A DNA stretch of 33,660 nt from CAYSPG01 sp964432885 (GTDB taxonomy: Bacteria; Bacteroidota; Bacteroidia; AKYH767-A; OLB10), in NCBI GenBank assembly GCA_964432885.1, contig CAYSPG010000030.1, positions 1 through 33,660 of the forward strand. Reading direction: 5' to 3'. Shown here in pieces: positions 7,765 through 15,501 of the stretch. Every line of letters starts with the position of its first letter. Within the stretch, counting starts at the first letter, position 1. The notes below the pieces were generated by a model that was given only the letters and a program-made list of their open reading frames with translations, had not been told where the DNA came from and did no database searches. A program made the translations under genes and the position numbers.

Positions 7765-8889
7765 TTAATAAATGAGGGTTACTAATTTTTCTGCATTTAT
7801 TTTGTTGCTGAATTTTTCTTCAAGCACCTGCTGTCGTATCGAAATATCAAAAGGCGTAAACTCAATTTTCATTAGTCGTATTAAATTTTCGCGCATTAGT
7901 TGTGGCGTGTCGCAAACAGTACATAGTTGTTCCATACCTGTGTTTTGAATCATGGGTGTGTTTACCAGACAAAAGCGTCCATTGTACAAGGCGGATAGCA
8001 ACTTTAGTTTAATTCCTGTAGGCTGAAATGTGGGTAAAATATTAATGTGAGCATCTGCAATAACCTGGTTAATTTGCTTGGTGGTTAAATCGCTAATAAG
8101 CGTAATGTTGTTTTTGCGCTGCACAGCATTTCGCAATTCAATGCTTGGCTTTGAACCCGCAATGATTAATGTTACAGGAGAGTTTTTAAAAACTTCTTCA
8201 ACAAGGTACATGGCAGCCACATCGTTTTCGCCTATGGCAAGGTTGCCATGATAAAATGCGTAGGAACCTTTACCTGTTTTGCAATGCAATTTAGTATGCG
8301 CATGAAATGCCGGAAGGTAAATTGCATTACCATATTTATTTTCGAGGTAGGTGGTATCATTTGGAGAAATGGCGGCAAGCACGTTGGCATGTTTTAGTAC
8401 CGATTCATACAATTCAAGCTTGCTGGCTTCATTGTAAAAATAGTAGCGCTTAAAAATGTTGGTTTCTACTTTAGCCAGATTTTTGTAATACTCATGCTCT
8501 ATGTTGTGGGTGCGAACAATTAATTTTCGTTGTTTAAATTTTTCTTCGCTAATAAAAAAAGTGGAATGCAAGCCTTCAAATAAAACAGGATGCTTATCGC
8601 GCAGTAGGTTTTTTAGCAATTGCTCAGATGAGCGTGAAACAACTATATAAGGCAACTTTTTAAATAACTGCGATTTTGCAACATCGCGCGGATAATAATT
8701 TACTTCGTGGCAAATTTCCGAAAGCATTTTGCTTTGCGAACGACCGTACTGAAAACAATGTAAGTGTATTTTAATACCAAAGTCAGCAAGGGCTTTAAGT
8801 TTATAAAACACATCTATTACCCCTCCGTAATTGGCAGGATACGGAACATCAAAACTTACAACATGTAAATGTTTTCCGGTATGTTTCAC
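7765..8889 (-). CDS. GT4-like glycosyltransferase
   Basis: This 374-residue protein opens with HLHVVSFDVPYPANYGGVIDVFYKL, the glycine-rich N-terminal loop of GT-B glycosyltransferases. Later it has an IVRTHNIEHEYYKNL segment, as in Bacteroidota GT4-type enzymes, and a degenerate acceptor/donor region near residue 300 (PTFQPTGIKLKLLSALYNGRFCLVN) in place of the usual E-x7-E motif. It is cytoplasmic with no membrane span. The start is GTG, overlapping the stop of the upstream glycosyltransferase as GTGA, so the two are translationally coupled. Both probably build a surface glycan or lipid-linked sugar. The donor and acceptor cannot be told from sequence. Confidence 0.82.
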   Translation of the reverse strand: MKHTGKHLHVVSFDVPYPANYGGVIDVFYKLKALADFGIKIHLHCFQYGRSQSKMLSEICHEVNYYPRDVAKSQLFKKLPYIVVSRSSEQLLKNLLRDKHPVLFEGLHSTFFISEEKFKQRKLIVRTHNIEHEYYKNLAKVETNIFKRYYFYNEASKLELYESVLKHANVLAAISPNDTTYLENKYGNAIYLPAFHAHTKLHCKTGKGSYAFYHGNLAIGENDVAAMYLVEEVFKNSPVTLIIAGSKPSIELRNAVQRKNNITLISDLTTKQINQVIADAHINILPTFQPTGIKLKLLSALYNGRFCLVNTPMIQNTGMEQLCTVCDTPQLMRENLIRLMKIEFTPFDISIRQQVLEEKFSNKINAEKLVTLIY

Positions 8890-10022
8890 TGGTTAAAGTT
8901 TATGGACGCAATTACGGATTTAAAAACTTCTTTTTCTTTTTCCCAGCACATTTCTGTCTTTGCTTTTAATGTGTTTGCTTTCAATTCATGGTATGCTGTT
9001 TTGTTTTCAAACAATTCGTTAACTGTAGTAGCAATATCTTTGGGGTTGTGTGATGGAATTATTTTGCCAACATTGTACTGCAAAATTATTTTTTTTACCT
9101 CAGGCAAATCCGAAGCTATAACCGGAATGCCGGCATGTATATAATCGAACAGTTTGTTGGGCAAACTATAGCGGTAATTTACATTGGTGCCTTTATCAAG
9201 CGTAAGGCCGGCATCACAGCAGGCAGTAATTTTTTTTAGTTCTGCATTTGAAACTTTAATGCGCAGCATCACTTTTTGTTGCAGATTATTTTCGGTTACC
9301 AAATTTTTTAATTCAGAAAATACATCGCCACCGCCTATAACCAAAAGCAGTGCATCATCAATATGTTTCATTGCCAGCACGGCTTCTTCGGCACCGCGGT
9401 GCACATTTATTCCTGAGCCTTGCAGTATGATAATTTTTTTTTCAAGAGGAAGGTCAAAAACTTTTCTTAACTCTGCTTTGCTTTGGTTAACTATGCAACT
9501 TGCCGGCACATTTCTAACAACGCTCAGTTTTTTATTGTATTGTTTTTCATACAACAAAGCAATGCTTTGGTTTACAGTAATTACATGTTTTAGTTTTGGA
9601 AAAATAAAACGTTCAATTTTTTGCCAAACAGTTTTTACAAAGGGTCTGTTTTCTAGTTCGGGTACACCGGTAAAATATTCATGACTATCATAAACCAAGG
9701 GTATGTTTTTAATTTTTGATACAAGAAAGTTTGGCAACAATGTATCCAAATCATTTGCAAATAGTAATTGCGCTTTTTGCGTAAGCAACCAAAAAAATAA
9801 TCTGGTGTTGTACTCAGCATAAAAAAATGCACCCTTGTTAAACCAGAGTTTAAAACGTTTGGTACAATAACCTATTGAATCTACCGGCAAACTATTGTTC
9901 AAAATGCGGCCCACAACCAAAACCTCAAATCCCATTTCCTGTAATGTTGCGGCCGAGCGCATTACGCGCTGATCGGTGGCAATATCGTTGGTAATGGATA
10001 GGATTACTTTTCTTTTGCTCAA
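8886..10022 (-). CDS. GT4-family glycosyltransferase
   Basis: The 378-residue protein is a GT-B glycosyltransferase. The N-terminal domain has TNDIATDQRVMRSAATL and LFANDLDTLLPN, then PLVYDSHEYF. The C-terminal donor-binding domain has LQGSGINVHRGAEEAVLAM and YRYSLPNKLFDYIHAGIPVI, a variant of the GT4 nucleotide-sugar site. It is the first gene of a two-gene unit and shares a GTGA overlap with the next glycosyltransferase. The reading frame starts at TTG; there is no in-frame ATG before the conserved region, and SKRKVILSITND is needed for the first strand of the fold. TTG is therefore the best choice, though an upstream non-standard start is possible. The substrate is unknown. Confidence 0.85.
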   Translation of the reverse strand: MSKRKVILSITNDIATDQRVMRSAATLQEMGFEVLVVGRILNNSLPVDSIGYCTKRFKLWFNKGAFFYAEYNTRLFFWLLTQKAQLLFANDLDTLLPNFLVSKIKNIPLVYDSHEYFTGVPELENRPFVKTVWQKIERFIFPKLKHVITVNQSIALLYEKQYNKKLSVVRNVPASCIVNQSKAELRKVFDLPLEKKIIILQGSGINVHRGAEEAVLAMKHIDDALLLVIGGGDVFSELKNLVTENNLQQKVMLRIKVSNAELKKITACCDAGLTLDKGTNVNYRYSLPNKLFDYIHAGIPVIASDLPEVKKIILQYNVGKIIPSHNPKDIATTVNELFENKTAYHELKANTLKAKTEMCWEKEKEVFKSVIASINFNQ

Positions 10023-10099
10023 AGAATGAAAAATTATCGGGCTAAAGTAGCTAAATTTCAGTGTTTATGCGTCTGATCAGGAGCTTACTCAAAGATTTA

Positions 10100-10130
10100 T
10101 TTGCAGATAAGCAATGTTAATTTACTTTTG
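10100..10130 (+). promoter_or_regulatory. Promoter of the initiator tRNA gene
   Basis: TTTG at 10100-10103 and TACTTTTG at 10123-10130 are separated by 19 bases. This matches the Bacteroidota primary-sigma consensus (TTTG, about 19 bases, TAnnTTTG). Transcription would start near 10135, about 14 bases before the tRNA. Confidence 0.75.
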
Positions 10131-10148
10131 CACGCGCAAATAAAATAA

Positions 10149-10220
<72 letters not shown>

Positions 10221-10227
10221 CTAAAGC

Positions 10228-10265
10228 AAAAGAGGTTTTCTTTAATCAAGAAAGCCTCTTTTTAT
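10228..10265 (+). terminator. Rho-independent-type terminator after tRNA-fMet
   Basis: AGAGGTTTTCTT at 10231-10242 pairs with AAGAAAGCCTCT (ending at 10259) across a short TAATC loop, followed by a run of T. The next mobile element sits in this T-rich tail: its left 9-bp target copy TTTTATTTT is at 10260-10268. Confidence 0.85.
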
Positions 10266-10268
10266 TTT

Positions 10269-10484
10269 CATTGTTGTCCGGTAAAAGTTTAGTCTTCGTA
10301 TTATAGATGCCTCGACTTCGCTCGGCATGACATGTCATTCGCGTTTTTGTAGAGGAGAGGGGCTTACTTTTGGGCGAAGCCCAAAAGTAAGCCCCTCTCC
10401 TCTACTTATGTCGTCAAATCTTGTCATGCCGAGCGAAGTCGAGGCATCTCTTTTCAAACATCCTAAATTAATCGGACTTCTATG
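10269..10484. mobile_element. MITE-like nested palindromic element, copy 1 (216 bp)
   Basis: The element begins CATTGTTGTCCG and ends CGGACTTCTATG. It is flanked on both sides by the identical 9-mer TTTTATTTT (10260-10268 and 10485-10493), as expected of a target duplication. Inside are outer arms of 28 bp at 10305-10332 and 10422-10449 (core GCCTCGACTTCGCTCGGCA), perfectly complementary. An inner stem of 27 bp has arms at 10349-10375 and 10379-10405 around a GAA loop. There is no coding capacity, so it would depend on a transposase from elsewhere. It landed in the tail of the tRNA terminator. Copies lie at 14632-14844 and, partly, at 103-164. Confidence 0.85.
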
Positions 10485-10515
10485 TTTTATTTTATACTAA
10501 ATAGATACTTGCCTG

Positions 10516-13500
10516 TTATTTATTCAAAACAAACCTAAACGCGCCAGCTTTTTTTCCATGTGGATTTACTACCATGCCAAAGTAAATACCATTGGTAAGT
10601 CCGCTTACATTTTTTGCAGTAATAGTATTTTTAATTTTTTCGGTAGAAATTATTTTACCATTGGCATTTGAAATTATCAACGTAAAATCTTTTTCGGTAA
10701 ACTGGCTCATATCAATATTCAGGTTTTCTTTTGCAGGATTGGGATATACTTTTATTTGTGGTACTGCTGCAATGTTTTCTTCCACTTCAACAGGAATTGG
10801 ATATGCAATTAAAGTTGTGGTAGTGTTGGTTTGCACTGGAGGATTAAAATCAAAATAAATAGATGCGGTATTTGTAACCGCGTTACCAATAACCACACTT
10901 TGCTTGCAGCGCGCTCCATACTTTATATAACCGTGGCTGTTGGGTTCATCAACTGATGATGGAGGAAGATTAATGTTGTTGAAATCAAAACGAGCAATTC
11001 CAAATTGTGATAATGAATACTGCATAGTATGGCTTGCCGATATAACTCTAAACGTACTTAAATCAAGGTAAGAAGATAGCGTATCAATAATGTAAACAAA
11101 CGATGCAGGAAAATTACCGGTGTTTTGAAATCGTACAATAAATTGCATTTCTTGTCCTGCTGCTAATTGTGCGGGTGTAAAATAGGCGCCTTGCACACAT
11201 TGTTTGTCGTTGGGGTCTTGCGATGCAACTGCAACGGTAAGCAACCCGGTATAATTATCAGCAGGTACAGTGTCGTTTACTACAGGAGTAACGGATGCAA
11301 AACATTTAATAGAATCACCAAGCAATGTTGTTGAATCTGTCTCAACAATTACATGAATGTTTTTTGACTCAAGAAATTGCAGCGTATCAGTAATCCAAGT
11401 AATGGTGTCTCCGTTTACTGATAGAGGTGTTAAGTTTGAACCATAGTACGTAAGATGCTGGTCGTTTATATATTGGACTTGTGCAGGTTGCACAATAGAA
11501 CCTTTATTGGTTATCGACAGATTTAATAGCGTTGTAAAACCCGGAACAAACTTGTAAATATTGGTAAGGTCAATACTAAGGTCGGCAACATTTGGTGGAA
11601 TGTAAATGCCAAAATCTTTGTTAGAAGCTGCACCATTGGTTAAATAATATGTTGGTGTACATGATGCAAAAAATACAGGCAGCATTGGAAGCAATGTATC
11701 GCCAACGGCATCGGTAGTGATAGTATAATTTCCTGATGAGTCAGTTGTTGCGTACCATCCTTTGGTTGCAATGCGAACCACAATGTTTGGATAACCGTTT
11801 TCACCGGCATCTTTAATGCCATTGTTATTTACATCATTATAAACTGTTCCTGTAATGGTTTCAAATGTGCCTGCATTTTGCCAAACACTATTACCACTTG
11901 AACCGCTGAATAAAACATTATTTAAAACAGCCATTCCGCCTTGCGCAAAAAATGGTGCATTACTTCCTCCGTAGGTGGGTGCCCAATTGTTTCCTAAATC
12001 GTTGCTTGCATACACGCCATAACTGCCGCAGGTGCCAAACCATATACCGTTAATTGCAGTTATGCTTCGGGGTACAACGGGAGATAAACCTTGAATTGGT
12101 AATCCGTTTAATGCAGCAGTAGTCCATGTGGCTCCATTGTTTATGGTAAAAAATATTCCTAGTCTTCCGGCCATTACCAAAGCACTGTCAACAATGTATA
12201 AGTAATTACCATTTGAAGTACCAGGCGAATAAAAACAAAAAGACTGATTCCAGATTTGAGCGACTGAATCAAACTTAAAAACAACACCATCATTGGTAAC
12301 GCAAAAAAGCTGGTTGTTATAAGCCTTTAGCCATGGATAATGAGAGCCACTTGGCAAATAGCTACATGCGGCTCCTGATATGGTATCTGGCGGATCGGCT
12401 ATAACATTCCAAGTCAAACCAAAATCATCACTGTAGTACATTGAATCGCCAGCAATAAATAAACGTTGCTCAATATTTTCAATGCTACAAAATCCAAAAC
12501 CGGTATTAATTGCCGGATGGTTTAGAGTGTCCCAATTAACTCCATTATCAAATGAACGGCTAATGTTTGTTCTCGAAATTGCCACCAGGGTATCACCGAT
12601 GTAAATCATGTCACTTGCCGGATTTAAACCAGATGGAAAACTTGTTGGAAACCATGTTTGCCCCGCATCGGTACTTCTGTGTAATTTATCACGTGTACTT
12701 TCATATAAAACATTTTTATGTTGTCTTAACATAAATGAAGTTTGAGATTTTATCCCTGATGTTGTTTCAAATGATGAGTTTTGACTAGGAACATACCTTT
12801 TAATGTTTTGGGTATTTAAGTTTTCAATTCCAAGCCAGTCGCCATTCGAAAGTGTTAGTGTTTCTCTGTATTTTAAAATTGGTAAACTATCAATCACCCA
12901 CGTCAGCCCGCCATTACTGCTCGAAAAAGTATTTGAAATATTATCAGACAAATAAATGGTTCCGTTTAAATAACCAAACGAATAGAGACTTGTGTTGGCA
13001 GGTGGAATAAAAACTGTATCGTAGGTTTGAAATTGTAATGACTTGCGAATTACAATAGCATGATAAAGTGTATCAAAAGTATATGGAAGAAAAAAAGCAT
13101 GTGTGCCTGTAAATAAAAACCCGAATGAGCTGCTGTAAAGGGTATCAAGCAATTGCCATGTTTGCGCTGCATTATAAGATATGTATGATTGATAAAAAGG
13201 CGCACCGCCTCCAATGGTAGTCCATAAAACATTGTTCATGGAACCCAAACCATACATGTTTGTTCCTGCCGGCAGAGGCAATTGAGTCCAGTTTAAACCA
13301 AAATCATCTGAGTAAAAATAATCCCATTCAAATTTTAAAAACAAACGGTTATTGGCTTTTGCAAGTTGGTTGTTGTTTGAATAATAGTCGTTGTAAAGAA
13401 AATGTGGTGGGGTCCAGTTTGTTCCGCCATCAAAACTTGTTATAGCGTACACATCAACATCAGGAGATTGATAACCTATTAAAACCTGGTAAATTACAAT

Positions 13501-13749
13501 AACAGTGTCGTTAAAACATAAAATATCCGAAACATAATCATTAACTAAAGGATATTTTTTCCATGATTGCCCCTCGTTTCCTGAAACATAAATTCCGTTT
13601 CCCATACCAGCCCAAATATCAGTGCCCACTTTTTCAAGACAATTTGCAGGCCCGCCTTGTGGTCCTCCTGTTTGTGTCCACTGTGCATTAGTGTTGCTAA
13701 ACAACAAAATAAAAGTAGCGGTAAATAAAAACCGTAAACTGTTTTTCAT
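10516..13749 (-). CDS. Large T9SS-secreted protein with Asp-box (sialidase-like) repeats
   Basis: The 1077-residue protein starts with a signal peptide (MKNSLRFLFTATFILLFSNTNAQ). Residues about 25-640 form repeated beta-propeller blades with Asp-box signatures of the S-x-D-x-G-x-x-W type (SFDNGVNWDT, STDAGQTWFP, SDDFGLTWNV, SNDLGNNWAP). Next comes an SdrD B-like domain (GTVYNDVNNNGIKDAGENG), then a DUF11/DUF7619-like tail (DPNDKQC through FDFNPPVQTNT). The last 75 residues are a type A sorting domain (IKVYPNPAKENLNI to LNK) that directs export by T9SS and surface anchoring or release. Catalytic residues of true sialidases are not evident, so an adhesive or scaffold role is more likely. An upstream in-frame start at 13809 would hide the signal peptide. 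The tail is shared with the protein at 22846-25908. Confidence 0.9.
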   Translation of the reverse strand: MKNSLRFLFTATFILLFSNTNAQWTQTGGPQGGPANCLEKVGTDIWAGMGNGIYVSGNEGQSWKKYPLVNDYVSDILCFNDTVIVIYQVLIGYQSPDVDVYAITSFDGGTNWTPPHFLYNDYYSNNNQLAKANNRLFLKFEWDYFYSDDFGLNWTQLPLPAGTNMYGLGSMNNVLWTTIGGGAPFYQSYISYNAAQTWQLLDTLYSSSFGFLFTGTHAFFLPYTFDTLYHAIVIRKSLQFQTYDTVFIPPANTSLYSFGYLNGTIYLSDNISNTFSSSNGGLTWVIDSLPILKYRETLTLSNGDWLGIENLNTQNIKRYVPSQNSSFETTSGIKSQTSFMLRQHKNVLYESTRDKLHRSTDAGQTWFPTSFPSGLNPASDMIYIGDTLVAISRTNISRSFDNGVNWDTLNHPAINTGFGFCSIENIEQRLFIAGDSMYYSDDFGLTWNVIADPPDTISGAACSYLPSGSHYPWLKAYNNQLFCVTNDGVVFKFDSVAQIWNQSFCFYSPGTSNGNYLYIVDSALVMAGRLGIFFTINNGATWTTAALNGLPIQGLSPVVPRSITAINGIWFGTCGSYGVYASNDLGNNWAPTYGGSNAPFFAQGGMAVLNNVLFSGSSGNSVWQNAGTFETITGTVYNDVNNNGIKDAGENGYPNIVVRIATKGWYATTDSSGNYTITTDAVGDTLLPMLPVFFASCTPTYYLTNGAASNKDFGIYIPPNVADLSIDLTNIYKFVPGFTTLLNLSITNKGSIVQPAQVQYINDQHLTYYGSNLTPLSVNGDTITWITDTLQFLESKNIHVIVETDSTTLLGDSIKCFASVTPVVNDTVPADNYTGLLTVAVASQDPNDKQCVQGAYFTPAQLAAGQEMQFIVRFQNTGNFPASFVYIIDTLSSYLDLSTFRVISASHTMQYSLSQFGIARFDFNNINLPPSSVDEPNSHGYIKYGARCKQSVVIGNAVTNTASIYFDFNPPVQTNTTTTLIAYPIPVEVEENIAAVPQIKVYPNPAKENLNIDMSQFTEKDFTLIISNANGKIISTEKIKNTITAKNVSGLTNGIYFGMVVNPHGKKAGAFRFVLNK

Positions 13750-13768
13750 GATGTTTAAATTGGTGAAC

Positions 13769-13776
13769 CAAATGTA
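13769..13776 (-). promoter_or_regulatory. -7 box upstream of the Asp-box T9SS gene
   Basis: Read on the minus strand the sequence is TACATTTG, an exact TAnnTTTG box, 19 bases before the ATG at 13749. No clear TTG box lies at the usual 19-21 base spacing, so only the -7 half is supported. Confidence 0.45.
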
Positions 13777-13870
13777 ATTAAAATCAAAACAAAAAAATCC
13801 ACTCGGCACAAAACCTTTTCCCTAATTTTACCCCGCTCATTCTACCAAACGTTTATCGTTCTTTGTTCAT

Positions 13871-13900
13871 GGTTCAACGTTTAACGAAAAACCTTGAACC
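13871..13900. repeat. Short inverted repeat of GGTTCAA words
   Basis: GGTTCAA at 13871-13877 pairs with TTGAACC at 13894-13900. The interval and flanks are built from related words (AACGTTTA, CCTTAAAC). It lies in the divergent spacer before the nuclease gene and belongs to the same loose class of word palindromes found between the tRNA genes. Confidence 0.5.
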
Positions 13901-13917
13901 TTAAACCTCCTCCGTCC

Positions 13918-14628
13918 ATGCCCAATTACCTGCTTTCCAAATCAAGTTACATACGCAGCCTGCAGTGTTTAAAGTCATTGTACTTTTATAAATTTCATTA
14001 CAAGCAGCGCGACCCAATAACCGTTGAGCAGCAGGCACGGTTTGACCGTGGCCATACGTACGGAAAACTTGCTCAAATGCTTTTTCCGGGTGGTGTGGAT
14101 GTAAGCCCGCCAACACCTTATGATTACACACCAAGCGTAAACAAAACACAACAGCTTTTATTAAAACAGCAACCTGTAATTTACGAAGCGGCTTTTATTG
14201 GTGATGAAGTGGTGGTGGCGCTTGATATACTTGTAAAACAAAGCGGAGCGTTGCATGCCTTTGAAGTAAAAAGTTCGGTGCGGGTAAGCGAGACTATTTT
14301 AAACGATGCTGCTTTGCAATACTACGTGATTACTCAGGCCGGTTTTGTATTGGAAGATTTTACCATCATCCATTTAAAACCCAATTATAAGGAGTTGAAT
14401 GCTGATGATGTGCCATCATTATTCACAAACGAAAGCGTAATTGATTTTTGCAAAAGCAAGTTTGAATTTGTGCAACAAAAAATTGAAGAAGCAAAATCAA
14501 TAATCAAAAACAAGCGCATTCCTGAAATTGCACAGGGCGAGCAGTGCAGTATTCCATATCCTTGTGATTACAAAAATATTTGCAACCGCAGCAATGCATT
14601 TGATTCAAACAGTTTATTTGGCACTTAA
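13918..14628 (+). CDS. Cas4/DUF2779-like PD-(D/E)XK nuclease with Fe-S cysteines
   Basis: The 236-residue protein begins LLSKSSYIRSLQCLKSLYFYK, the typical opening of DUF2779/Cas4-like proteins. C17 together with C210, C216 and C222 (CSIPYPCDYKNIC) gives the four-cysteine pattern that holds a [4Fe-4S] cluster in Cas4 and AddB. The nuclease centre reads RGH (44-46), E90, ALDIL with D103, FEVKSS with E116 and K118, and a Q-Y-Y motif at 134-136. Many DUF2779 proteins are about twice as long, with a second exonuclease-like domain; here only the N-terminal half exists. No cas genes or CRISPR repeats are near. The ATG at 13918 is preferred to an in-frame TTG eight codons upstream. Its stop codon lies inside the target duplication of the next mobile element. 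A repair or DNA-end-processing role is inferred. Confidence 0.85.
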   Translation: MPNYLLSKSSYIRSLQCLKSLYFYKFHYKQRDPITVEQQARFDRGHTYGKLAQMLFPGGVDVSPPTPYDYTPSVNKTQQLLLKQQPVIYEAAFIGDEVVVALDILVKQSGALHAFEVKSSVRVSETILNDAALQYYVITQAGFVLEDFTIIHLKPNYKELNADDVPSLFTNESVIDFCKSKFEFVQQKIEEAKSIIKNKRIPEIAQGEQCSIPYPCDYKNICNRSNAFDSNSLFGT

Positions 14629-14631
14629 AAT

Positions 14632-14844
14632 CATTGTTGTCCTATTAAATATGAATATTAAAAACAGATGCCTTGACTTCGCTCGGCATGACAGCGAATT
14701 AGTTTTTTTTTGAGGAGAGTGGGCTTAGTTTTCGGCTTTCCCGAAAACTAAGCCCACTCTCCTCAAAAAATGTTTCTACAACTTGTCATGCCGAGCGAAG
14801 TCGAGGCATCTAAAAGTGGAGTGAATTTTTATCGGACAATAATG
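14632..14844. mobile_element. MITE-like nested palindromic element, copy 2 (213 bp)
   Basis: The termini are CATTGTTGTCC and GGACAATAATG, complementary at 10 of 11 positions. The flanking 9-mers are ACTTAAAAT (14623-14631) and AATTAAAAT (14845-14853), 8 of 9 identical. Outer arms at 14666-14693 and 14784-14811 match those of copy 1 apart from one base in the left arm. The inner stem has arms of 30 bp at 14706-14735 and 14741-14770 around a CTTTC loop. The inner arms differ from copy 1 at several places, but in each copy the two arms remain fully complementary. The nuclease stop codon TAA (14626-14628) is within the left target copy, so the insertion left that gene intact. Confidence 0.85.
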
Positions 14845-14868
14845 AATTAAAATTTATTTACCAATACT

Positions 14869-15414
14869 ATGGCACGCGCAATTTATTTTTTCTTTTTTAA
14901 ACTTTTTGGCTGGAAAATTAACGGAAGTATTTCACCTGATTTAAAAAAGTATGTAATGATAGTGGCACCACACACCAGCAACTGGGATTTTTTGGTTGGG
15001 CTGGCCGCGCGAAGTATTTTAAAATTAGACACCAAGTATCTTGCAAAAAAAGAATTGTTTCGCTTTCCGTTTGGATGGTTGTTTTATTCATTAGGAGGTT
15101 ATCCTGTTGACAGGAGTAAACACACCAACATGGTTGAAAAAGTTATTGAGATATTTAATTCTCATCACCGATTTTCAATTTGTATTACGCCTGAAGGCAC
15201 ACGCAAGTACGCCCCTGTTTGGAAAACGGGTTTTCATAAAATAGCATTGAAGGGAAATTTACCTGTAGTAATGGTGGCCTTTGATTATGCAACAAAAACA
15301 GTATATGCTGCCGAACCATTTTTTGTTACCGAAAATCAGGAAGCGGATATAGAGAAAATAAAAACTTATTACCGGCAGTTTAAAGGTCTGAATCCCGAAA
15401 ATGGCGTTAGGTAA
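14869..15414 (+). CDS. PlsC-type 1-acyl-glycerol-3-phosphate acyltransferase family protein
   Basis: The 181-residue protein carries the acyltransferase signature HTSNWD (H35 to D40, the HX4D catalytic pair) and the substrate-binding EGTR at 109-112, followed by WKTGFHKIA. It begins with a hydrophobic segment (IYFFFFKLFGW) likely to sit in the inner membrane face. It is short compared with PlsC of E. coli (about 245 residues) and belongs to the small subgroup common in Bacteroidota. The acceptor could be lysophosphatidic acid or another lysolipid; this cannot be fixed from sequence. It starts 24 bases downstream of the mobile element, so its promoter may lie in or be affected by that element. 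Confidence 0.87.
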   Translation: MARAIYFFFFKLFGWKINGSISPDLKKYVMIVAPHTSNWDFLVGLAARSILKLDTKYLAKKELFRFPFGWLFYSLGGYPVDRSKHTNMVEKVIEIFNSHHRFSICITPEGTRKYAPVWKTGFHKIALKGNLPVVMVAFDYATKTVYAAEPFFVTENQEADIEKIKTYYRQFKGLNPENGVR

Positions 15415-15451
15415 AGTTAGGGTTAACGTTTTTTTTGACTTTAAACTTTAC
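15411..15451. repeat. Inverted repeat GTAAAGTT/AACTTTAC
   Basis: GTAAAGTT at 15411-15418 (overlapping the acyltransferase stop) pairs with AACTTTAC at 15444-15451. The loop includes a run of eight or more T. It could slow or end transcription after the acyltransferase gene, and uses the same AACTTTAAAC words seen between the tRNA genes. Confidence 0.4.
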
Positions 15452-15485
15452 GCTTACAACACAAAACTTTCGTTCTGTCAACTAC

Positions 15486-15493
15486 TATATTTG
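15486..15493 (+). promoter_or_regulatory. -7 box next to the GT2 start codon
   Basis: TATATTTG is an exact TAnnTTTG box. Only eight bases separate it from the ATG at 15502, so a transcript started at the normal distance would have almost no leader. No clear TTG box is seen at the expected spacing. Confidence 0.5.
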
Positions 15494-15501
15494 CCGCCAC
15501 T

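Noticed and set aside
10349..10405. Inner hairpin of the element as an ordinary Rho-independent terminator for flanking genes
   Set aside because: The stem is far longer than a terminator, lacks a following T run on either side, and is part of a larger element with target duplications. A side effect on transcription remains possible.
13750..13809. N-terminal extension of the Asp-box T9SS protein
   Set aside because: It covers the promoter-like box and would bury the signal peptide; the internal ATG at 13749 gives a clean one.
13918..14628. Cas4 of a CRISPR system
   Set aside because: No CRISPR repeats or other cas genes are in the window; the N-terminus fits DUF2779-like proteins as well as or better than Cas4.
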